From Planctomycetota bacterium (GTDB lineage Bacteria > Planctomycetota > Phycisphaerae > Phycisphaerales > Phycisphaeraceae): DNA of 64,000 nt. Location of the stretch: assembly GCA_021413865.1 (NCBI GenBank), contig JAIOPN010000049.1:103038-167037 (forward strand), read 5' to 3'. Made by a program: the position numbers and the translations under genes. Below are positions 58,081 through 64,000 of the stretch, one piece after another. The notes under the pieces were generated by a model. The model worked only from the letters and a program-made list of their open reading frames with translations, did not search any database and had not been told where the DNA came from. The stretch's first letter is position 1; every line of letters starts with the position of its first letter.

Positions 58081-60288
58081 ATGGCAAAGACGATGGCCGA
58101 ATCACTCTCCAACGCGCACCTGCCGGCATGGCTTACGGGCCTGTCCCGCTACCGGACGATGTTCGTGCCCATCGCGTTCGTCTCCATGCTCGCGGTAATC
58201 CTCGTCCCGCTCCCGCCCTTCGTGATGGACATCCTCATCGCCTCCAACATCGCGCTGGCGGCGATCATCCTGCTCACCACGCTCTTCATCGAAAACCCCT
58301 TGGATTTCTCGGTCTTCCCGTCGCTCCTGCTGGCGACCACGCTGTTCCGCCTGGTGCTTAACATCGCCTCGACGCGTCTGATTCTCCACGCCAACGCCGA
58401 CACGCCAGAGGAGGCGACCGCGGTGGCGGGCAAGGTGATCGAGTCGTTCTCCAAGTTCGTCGCGGGGGACTCGCTGGTCGTCGGGTCGATCCTGTTCATC
58501 ATCCTGATCATCGTGCAGTTCGTCGTGATCACCAAGGGCGCCACGCGTATCTCGGAAGTGGCCGCTCGCTTCACCTTGGACGGGATGCCCGGCAAGCAGA
58601 TGGCGATCGACGCCGACCTCAACGCGGGGCTCATCAACGAGCAGCAGGCGCGCGAGCGCCGCGAGAAGATCGCCCAGGAAGCGGACTTCTACGGCGCCAT
58701 GGACGGCGCCGCCAAGTTCGTGCGCGGCGACGCCATCGCCGGCATCATCATCACGCTGGTCAACGTCGTGGGCGGCTTCGCCGTCGGGGTGTTCGAGAAG
58801 GGCTGGACCATCTACGACTCGCTGGGCGTCTTCACCAAGCTGACGATCGGTGACGGCCTGGTGAGCCAGCTCCCCGCCTTCGTCATCTCCATCGCCGCCG
58901 CCCTCGTGGTCACGCGATCCAGCAGCCGCCGCGACCTGGGCACGGAGCTCTCGGAGCAGCTCGCGGGCAAGGCCGCGCCGCTCTGGATCACCGGCGCGTT
59001 CCTCTTCGCCCTGGGTTTCACGGGTCTGCCGATGCTGCCGCTCTCGCTCCTGGCGGGCGTGTTCGGGATGACCGCCTTCTCGATCGGGGCGAACAAGAAG
59101 CGGGCCGCTGCCGTCTCGGCGAAGGACGCCGCCGCCAAAGCGCAGGCCGTCCCGCCGCCCGTCGAGCAGATGCTCTCCGTCGATACGCTCGAGTTGGAGG
59201 TCGGTTACGCGCTGGTCCGGCTGGTGGACACGTCGCAGGGCGGCGACCTGCTCGACCGTATCAGCATGATCCGCCGTCAGCTCGCCGGGGACATGGGCCT
59301 GGTGATGCCGCCGGTGCGGATCAGGGACAACATGCAGCTCCAGCCGCACGACTACAACATCAAGATCCGCGGCAACACTGTGGCCAGCGGGACGGTGTAC
59401 CCGGGCCAGTTCCTGGCGATGGACAGCGGGCTGGCGTCGGCGGCGCTCGAGGGCGTCAAGACGCGAGAGCCGGCGTTCGGCCTGCCCGCCACCTGGGTCA
59501 ATGCGGGCCAGAAGCAGCACGCCGAGTCGCAGAATTACACCGTCGTCGATGCCACCAGCGTGCTCGCCACGCACGTCACCGAGGTCGTCAAGACCCACGC
59601 GCACGAGCTGCTCACCCGCGAGGAGACCAACAACCTCATCACACAGCTCAAGACCAAGTCGCCCAAGCTCGTCGAGGAGGTCCTCACCGGGGCGAACAAC
59701 GAGTCCCCGCTGGTCAAGCCGGCCGAACTGCAGAAGGTGCTGCAGAATCTGCTACGCGAGCGTGTGCCGATCCGCGACATGGAGACGATCGCCGAGACGC
59801 TGGGCGACTGGGTCCCGCGCACGCACGACCTGGAGGTGCTCACCGAGTACGTCCGCAACGGCCTGCGGCGAACGATCTGCAACCAGTACGTCGAGGTCCA
59901 GCAGGCGTCGGAGGATGGCACGCGGCCCGCGTCGTCGCCCAAGCTGTATTGCGTCAGCCTCGACCCGGCGATGGAGGATCAGATCGCCGGCTTCATCGAG
60001 CGCAACAACGAGGGCACCACGATGACGATGCCGCCCGCCGTCGCCAACCGCGTCACGTCGGCGATCGCGGGCGAGTTGCAGAAGCTGATCCAGGCGGGGC
60101 ATCAGCCGGTCGTGCTCGCCTCGCCGCAGGTGCGGGCGCAGGTGCGGCGGTTGCTGGAGCCGCACCTGCCGCAGGCGGCGGTGCTGGGTTACAACGAGGT
60201 CAGCAAGGGTGTTGAGGTTGAGTCGATGGGTCTGGTTCAACTCGAGCCCGTGAACACGGGCGTCGAGATGCAAGGGGCTGCCAGGTGA
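58081..60288 (+). CDS. flhA: flagellar export apparatus protein FlhA
   Basis: FlhA forms the nonameric ring that engages cargo and couples the proton motive force. The product has 735 residues. The membrane half bears the FHIPEP signature (NPLDFSVFPSLLLATTLFRLVLNIASTRLIL and the TKGATRISEVAARFTLDGMPGKQMAIDADLN loop). The cytoplasmic half (about 360 onward) includes VRIRDNMQLQPHDYNIKIRG, VVDATSVLATHVTEVV and VPIRDMETIAETL. Length and motifs are standard. Its stop overlaps the flhF start (GTGA). Confidence 0.97.
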   Translation: MAKTMAESLSNAHLPAWLTGLSRYRTMFVPIAFVSMLAVILVPLPPFVMDILIASNIALAAIILLTTLFIENPLDFSVFPSLLLATTLFRLVLNIASTRLILHANADTPEEATAVAGKVIESFSKFVAGDSLVVGSILFIILIIVQFVVITKGATRISEVAARFTLDGMPGKQMAIDADLNAGLINEQQARERREKIAQEADFYGAMDGAAKFVRGDAIAGIIITLVNVVGGFAVGVFEKGWTIYDSLGVFTKLTIGDGLVSQLPAFVISIAAALVVTRSSSRRDLGTELSEQLAGKAAPLWITGAFLFALGFTGLPMLPLSLLAGVFGMTAFSIGANKKRAAAVSAKDAAAKAQAVPPPVEQMLSVDTLELEVGYALVRLVDTSQGGDLLDRISMIRRQLAGDMGLVMPPVRIRDNMQLQPHDYNIKIRGNTVASGTVYPGQFLAMDSGLASAALEGVKTREPAFGLPATWVNAGQKQHAESQNYTVVDATSVLATHVTEVVKTHAHELLTREETNNLITQLKTKSPKLVEEVLTGANNESPLVKPAELQKVLQNLLRERVPIRDMETIAETLGDWVPRTHDLEVLTEYVRNGLRRTICNQYVEVQQASEDGTRPASSPKLYCVSLDPAMEDQIAGFIERNNEGTTMTMPPAVANRVTSAIAGELQKLIQAGHQPVVLASPQVRAQVRRLLEPHLPQAAVLGYNEVSKGVEVESMGLVQLEPVNTGVEMQGAAR

Positions 60289-61658
60289 ATCTGAAGACTT
60301 TCACGGCCGGTTCGATGGCGGAGGCGTTGGCGCTGGTGAACAAACACCTCGGCTCCAAGGCGGTGATCCTGCACACGCGGAGCTACAAGCGCGGCGGGTT
60401 CCTGGGCCTCTGGTGCACGACGGTGGTCGAGGTCACCGCCGGTGATCGGCGCGAGGTGGCGGCCAAGCGCGGGGAACGCGCCGCGCAAACTCCTGCGGCG
60501 AGAACTTCCACTGCCGCGCCGCCCGTCGCCGCAACGACCAAGCCAAACCTCGACGCGGCCTCGCCCAACGCGGGCGACCTGATCCGCAGGACGTATGCCC
60601 TGGCGATGGCGGAACTGGCGAAGAAGCAATCGCCCGCGGACACCACAACAAATGCGTCAGGTGCGTCAGCCATCTCCCCCGCGATCGTCCACACGATCAG
60701 CCCGGTCGCGATCACCACCGTCGGGGCCGAGACGGCCCGACTCGCCGCGCCCGGCACCACCGAACTCGCCGAGGAGATGCGTGCCGTCAAACACCTGGTC
60801 TCCACGATGGTCCGCCAGCAGCGCACCCGCACCAAAGAGAACGGCCGGCCCGACATGCCCGACAAGCTCTTCGATCAATACCTCACGCTGCTCCGCCAGG
60901 AGGTCACGGAAGAGCTCGCCGAGGAGATCGTGCAGCAGGTACGCGCGAAACTCACCCACGCCGAGATGGAAAACTCGGCGAAGCTAAAGCAGGCGATGCA
61001 GGACGCGATCGCGGAACTGATCCCCACCGACACGACGGCGGGGCGTGCGACGCGCGGCCCCGACAACCGACCGCGCACCGTTGCCCTCATCGGCCCCACC
61101 GGCGTGGGCAAGACCACCACCATCGCCAAGCTCGCAGCCACCTTCAAGCTCCGCCAGAAATTGTCTGTGGGCCTGATCACGCTCGACACCTACCGCATCG
61201 CCGCCGTCGAGCAGTTGCGGACCTACGCGAACATCATCGGTGTCCCGCTGCACGTGGTGATGACCGAGCCGGAGATGCGCGACGCGCTGCGGAAACTCTC
61301 CGCCTGCGACGTGGTGCTGATCGACACGGCGGGGCGGGGCCAGCGCGACGACCCGAAGCTGGCGGAGCTCAAGCGGATGATTGATTCGGCAGACCCACAC
61401 GAGTGCCATCTGGTGCTATCATCCACCTGTTCGCTTTCGGTGCTGATGGAAGCCGTGGAGCGTTTCTCGGCGGTCCGCACCGACCGGATCCTATTCACAA
61501 AACTCGACGAGGCCGTCAGCTTCGGTGTGCTGCTGAGCGTCGCGAGGAAAGTTAATAAACGTCTGAGCTATGTGACGACGGGGCAGGAAGTACCTCATCA
61601 GATAGAACCCGGCCGGGCCGACCGGCTGGCGCAGTTGGTGATGGGGGGTGGGATTTGA
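60285..61658 (+). CDS. flhF: flagellar GTPase FlhF
   Basis: FlhF is an SRP-type GTPase that sets the place and number of polar flagella. The 457-residue protein begins MNLKTFTAGSMAEALALVNKHLG, has a Ala/Thr-rich linker, and then the NG domain: P-loop GPTGVGKT (270-277), LITLDTYRIAAVEQLRTYANIIGVP, IDTAGRGQRD and FTKLDEAVSFG. The start is GTG at 60285, overlapping flhA. It is followed by its regulator flhG (4-bp overlap). Confidence 0.95.
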   Translation: MNLKTFTAGSMAEALALVNKHLGSKAVILHTRSYKRGGFLGLWCTTVVEVTAGDRREVAAKRGERAAQTPAARTSTAAPPVAATTKPNLDAASPNAGDLIRRTYALAMAELAKKQSPADTTTNASGASAISPAIVHTISPVAITTVGAETARLAAPGTTELAEEMRAVKHLVSTMVRQQRTRTKENGRPDMPDKLFDQYLTLLRQEVTEELAEEIVQQVRAKLTHAEMENSAKLKQAMQDAIAELIPTDTTAGRATRGPDNRPRTVALIGPTGVGKTTTIAKLAATFKLRQKLSVGLITLDTYRIAAVEQLRTYANIIGVPLHVVMTEPEMRDALRKLSACDVVLIDTAGRGQRDDPKLAELKRMIDSADPHECHLVLSSTCSLSVLMEAVERFSAVRTDRILFTKLDEAVSFGVLLSVARKVNKRLSYVTTGQEVPHQIEPGRADRLAQLVMGGGI

Positions 61659-62518
61659 GCACCCTGTTGGACCAGGCTCAGGCGCTGCGACGGTGGGTCA
61701 TGGACACGACGACGGAGGCGCGTCGCGCCCGGATTGTCACGGTGACAAGCGGGAAGGGCGGCGTTGGCAAGAGCAACGTGGCGGTGAACCTGGCGATCCG
61801 GCTGACGGAGATGGGACGGCGCGTTGTCCTTTTCGACGCCGACCTGGGCACCGCTAATGCGGATGTGCTCTGTAACCTCACCCCCTCGGCGACCCTCGCT
61901 CATGTCGTGGCGGGGCGGTACTCCCTGGCCGACGCCATGATCGACGCCCCGGGCGGCTTCCGCCTCGTCCCCGGCGCATCAGGTTTGGCGCAAATGGCGG
62001 CTCTATCAGAATTTGAACGCTCACGTCTGGTCGAGCAGCTCCACCAGATCGAGGCCGATGCGGACATCATCCTGATCGACACCGGCGCCGGCGTCAGCCC
62101 GAACGTGCTTAGCTTCGCCGTCGCCGCCGACCAACTGCTCGTCGTCACCACCCCCGAGCCCACCGCCGTCACGGACGCCTACGCCGTCATTAAAACGATC
62201 ACCCGCCGGCGTGAGGCGACGGACATCCGCCTGCTGGTGAACATGGTCAAGGACGCCCAGGAGGGTCGGCTGATCTACGACCGCATCACCGCGGTCTGCC
62301 GGAAGTTCCTGAATGTTTCGCCGCGCTACGCCGGCCATGTCGTGAGTGACCCGCGGGTGCCCCAGGCGGTACGCAGGCGTAGGCCGTTTGTATTGGACCA
62401 CCCCGGCTGCGAGGCGAGTGTCTGTATCGGCCAACTGGCGCACCGCATGGATCGCCACGCCGCCGACCCCTCGGGTGCCGGCCTTTTTCACCGCATGGTC
62501 GCCTGGGTCTCGGGCTGA
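61655..62518 (+). CDS. flhG: MinD-like ATPase FlhG (FleN)
   Basis: FlhG restrains flagellar number by acting on FlhF. The 287-residue protein has the deviant Walker A SGKGGVGKS (32-40), DADLGTANADVLCNL, IIDTGAG-type Walker B (IILIDTGAGVSPNVLSF) and TTPEPTAVTDAYAVIK. The N-terminal DQAQALR resembles the FlhF-activating helix of FlhG. The start is TTG at 61655, overlapping the flhF stop (TTGA), after a G-rich ribosome site. Confidence 0.93.
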   Translation: MSTLLDQAQALRRWVMDTTTEARRARIVTVTSGKGGVGKSNVAVNLAIRLTEMGRRVVLFDADLGTANADVLCNLTPSATLAHVVAGRYSLADAMIDAPGGFRLVPGASGLAQMAALSEFERSRLVEQLHQIEADADIILIDTGAGVSPNVLSFAVAADQLLVVTTPEPTAVTDAYAVIKTITRRREATDIRLLVNMVKDAQEGRLIYDRITAVCRKFLNVSPRYAGHVVSDPRVPQAVRRRRPFVLDHPGCEASVCIGQLAHRMDRHAADPSGAGLFHRMVAWVSG

Positions 62519-62520
62519 GA

Positions 62521-62545
62521 GGCGCGCCCGTTTGAGCGGGCCGTG
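62521..62545 (+). repeat. dispersed palindromic repeat, copy 2
   Basis: GCCCG-TTTGAG-CGGGC followed by CGTGTG, directly after the flhG stop. It matches 29521-29545 at about 22 of 26 positions and, like that copy, stands just after a long operon. Confidence 0.5.
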
Positions 62546-62620
62546 TGACGACAGAACGAAAGGTGATCGACGCACGGGCCTGAATTTATGCACAATCTCT
62601 GCACAACCTCAAAATCCCAC

Positions 62621-62648
62621 TTCACATCGGGGATTCGTGTTGTAGAAT
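62621..62648 (+). promoter_or_regulatory. candidate promoter of the small membrane protein and fliA
   Basis: TTCACA (62621-62626), a 16-bp spacer and TAGAAT (62643-62648) form a good sigma70-like promoter in an AT-rich patch. It would give fliA housekeeping transcription separate from the flagellar operon. A small G/C hairpin (GGGCGGC...GCTGCCC) follows near 62657-62678. Confidence 0.5.
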
Positions 62649-62754
62649 AATGGCCGTCAGGGGCGGCAAGGTGGCTGCCCTACAACTCATCTGATCGCGA
62701 GCAACGGAGTGCTCATCAATTCCTTCCAGGGTCATTGCAACCTGTTGTGCGCTC

Positions 62755-63003
62755 GTGGCATTCGCAGCCGCGTTAGCGATTGGTGTGGCCGCCGATCTGC
62801 CGGCGACCACGATCATGTGGCGCGCGCTGGTCGCGATGGCCGTCTGCTGGGTTGTCGGTCGCGTGATCGGTTGGATCGCCTTCCGCGCGCTGCAGATCGA
62901 GATCGAGACTTACAAGAACAATCACCCCGTCCGTCCCGCGAGCGAGGAAGGCAAGGCAACCGCCGCGCCGTCGTCGCCGCCCGTGGAGAGAGCAACCACG
63001 TGA
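62755..63003 (+). CDS. small membrane protein between flhG and fliA
   Basis: This 82-residue protein is not recognised. It has one or two hydrophobic segments (about 2-14 and 24-47, with MWRALVAMAVCWVVGRVIGWIAF) and then a polar tail (IEIETYKNNHPVRPASEEGK...). The only start codons near the N-terminus are GTG (62755 and 62785), neither with a good ribosome site, so the start is uncertain. It lies between flhG and fliA in the same direction and may be an anti-sigma-like or assembly factor; nothing in the sequence decides this. Confidence 0.5.
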   Translation: MAFAAALAIGVAADLPATTIMWRALVAMAVCWVVGRVIGWIAFRALQIEIETYKNNHPVRPASEEGKATAAPSSPPVERATT

Positions 63004-63142
63004 GCACGGAAAGGGTCAACGCCGTTTCGAGTTTTGCCGCGGGCAAGGATGCACGCGGTGATGTGGTGGGTCCGCGGGCGCGGGTGTCGAGCATGTCTCA
63101 GGTCGCGCCCACGGATGAGTTTCGATGGTCAAGGAGCAGGCC

Positions 63143-63973
63143 ATGGCGAAGTCCAGGTTGCCGTTATCGTCTTCAACCCCTCCCCCCGTCCCCGCGGGCG
63201 CCAAGCCCATCCCGGAGGTCTGGATCGATTACCGCAAGGCCCCGACGGAGGCGCTGCGCAACCGGCTGCTGGAGAACTACCTCCCGCTGGTGAAGTACAA
63301 CGCCGAGCGCATCCACACCAAGCTCCCCGACGAGGTCGAGGTCGAGGACCTCATGCAGGCGGGGATCTTCGGCCTGATGGACGCCATCGACGCGTTCGAC
63401 CTGGACCGCGGCGTGAAGTTTGAGACCTACTGCGCCCCGCGCATCCGCGGCGCGATCCTCGACGAGCTCCGCTCGATGGACTGGGTTCCCCGCCTCGTCC
63501 GCAGCCGCAGCAGCCAGGTCGACCAGGCTCGCAAGAAGCTTGAGATGGAACTCGGCCGGGCGCCGACGGACGACGAACTTTCGAAGAAGATGGGCGTTTC
63601 GCGCGACGAATACAGCAAGATCCGCAAGGACGCCGGCGCCGTGGGCGTCGTTTCGCTCAGCCGCAAGTGGTTCGAGACCGATTCGAACAAAGACGTGCGC
63701 GAGATCGACGTGCTCGAAGACGCGCGGCAGGTCAATCCTTTCGCGGCCGTGCAGAAGCGCGACCTGAAAGACCTGATCACCAAAGGCCTCACCCGCGCCG
63801 AGCGGTTGATCGTCATCCTCTATTACTACGAGGAGATGACGATGAAGGAAATCGGCGTCACGCTCGACCTGTCGGAAAGCCGCGTCAGCCAGATGCACTC
63901 GAGCATCATCGCCCGCCTGCGGGCGCAGATGGCCGACCGCAAGAAGGAACTGCAGCAGGTCGCGACGGTGTGA
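63143..63973 (+). CDS. fliA: flagellar RNA polymerase sigma factor FliA/WhiG (sigma28)
   Basis: This 276-residue sigma factor directs late flagellar genes. Region 2 reads LVKYNAERIHTKLPDEVEVEDLMQAGIFGLMDAIDAFD and KFETYCAPRIRGAILDELRSMDWVPR, the FliA/WhiG hallmark. Region 3 is KLEMELGRAPTDDELSKKMGVS, region 4 is LIVILYYYEEMTMKEIGVTLDLSESRVSQMHSSIIARL. I chose the ATG at 63143, with AAGGAG 6 nt upstream, over one at 63125. The N-terminal 25 residues are Pro/Ser-rich. It could act on the FliA-like promoter before fliL. Confidence 0.96.
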   Translation: MAKSRLPLSSSTPPPVPAGAKPIPEVWIDYRKAPTEALRNRLLENYLPLVKYNAERIHTKLPDEVEVEDLMQAGIFGLMDAIDAFDLDRGVKFETYCAPRIRGAILDELRSMDWVPRLVRSRSSQVDQARKKLEMELGRAPTDDELSKKMGVSRDEYSKIRKDAGAVGVVSLSRKWFETDSNKDVREIDVLEDARQVNPFAAVQKRDLKDLITKGLTRAERLIVILYYYEEMTMKEIGVTLDLSESRVSQMHSSIIARLRAQMADRKKELQQVATV

Positions 63974-64000
63974 GGTTAGTCGAAAGTGGAGAGTGGAGAG

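Noticed and set aside
1..64000. tRNA, rRNA, CRISPR, insertion sequences or prophage
   Set aside because: Reading the gaps and repeats gave no tRNA cloverleaf, no regularly spaced repeats, no transposase or integrase and no phage genes.

Overview
The window is GC-rich bacterial DNA, densely coded on both strands, with no rRNA, tRNA, insertion sequence, prophage or CRISPR array that I can see. Several traits point to a planctomycete, most likely of the Phycisphaerae: a zinc-ribbon protein of the 'CGYDL...CPECG' kind, a very large octaheme cytochrome joined to a cupredoxin in the cytochrome oxidase operon, a heme A synthase carrying the same kind of ribbon, paired phytanoyl-CoA dioxygenase-like genes, a bacterial microcompartment shell protein, and short palindromic intergenic repeats. 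The assignment rests on family recognition, not on a phylogeny. The cell is aerobic (aa3-type oxidase with heme A synthesis), flagellated, and makes a Kdo/heptose-type envelope (kdsB, gmhA).

Layout. 1-4.4 kb (minus strand): an edge-truncated (alpha/alpha)6 glycosidase, a PhyH-type dioxygenase, uppS and purA. 4.6-8.0 kb (plus): an Rrf2 regulator, a second PhyH protein, an aldo/keto reductase and an ankyrin protein. 8.0-12.7 kb (minus): cimA-hemL-serA. cimA is preceded by what reads as a complete isoleucine attenuator: a 19-residue leader peptide with four Ile codons, an antiterminator strand overlapping its stop codon, and a GNRA-loop terminator with a T tract. 13.1-29.5 kb (plus): the respiratory operon, made of the giant cytochrome-cupredoxin fusion, a free cupredoxin, coxB, coxA, ctaA, ctaB, coxC and coxD, then an ABC ATPase and a LolC/E-like permease. 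29.6-35.3 kb (plus): a GguC/AraD1 protein, a creatininase-like amidohydrolase, an alpha-ketoglutarate semialdehyde dehydrogenase, and a sugar ABC permease with its binding lipoprotein (no ATPase). This fits non-phosphorylating sugar-acid oxidation.

35.3-46.9 kb (minus): a nitrilase-family amidase, two large glycosidases without signal peptides, a tandem-domain microcompartment shell protein (BMC-T), a DapA-family aldolase with a C-terminal tail that looks like an encapsulation peptide, a zinc-ribbon membrane protein, an SMP-30-type lactonase, a MraY/WecA-type transferase, dapB and an ABM-fold protein. 47.1-52.4 kb: a TPR protein, kdsB, gmhA (minus) and pdhAB. 52.6-64 kb (plus): a flagellar export and placement operon, fliL-fliN-fliO-fliP-fliQ-fliR-flhB-flhA-flhF-flhG, preceded by a FliA-like promoter, then a small membrane protein and the fliA sigma factor.

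The two most unusual systems are the cimA leader and the aldolase/BMC-T pair. The first ties citramalate synthesis to the supply of charged tRNA-Ile. The second sits beside a rhamnosidase-like glycosidase and suggests an encapsulated keto-deoxy-sugar-acid aldolase. Both are inferences from sequence and each has a clear test.
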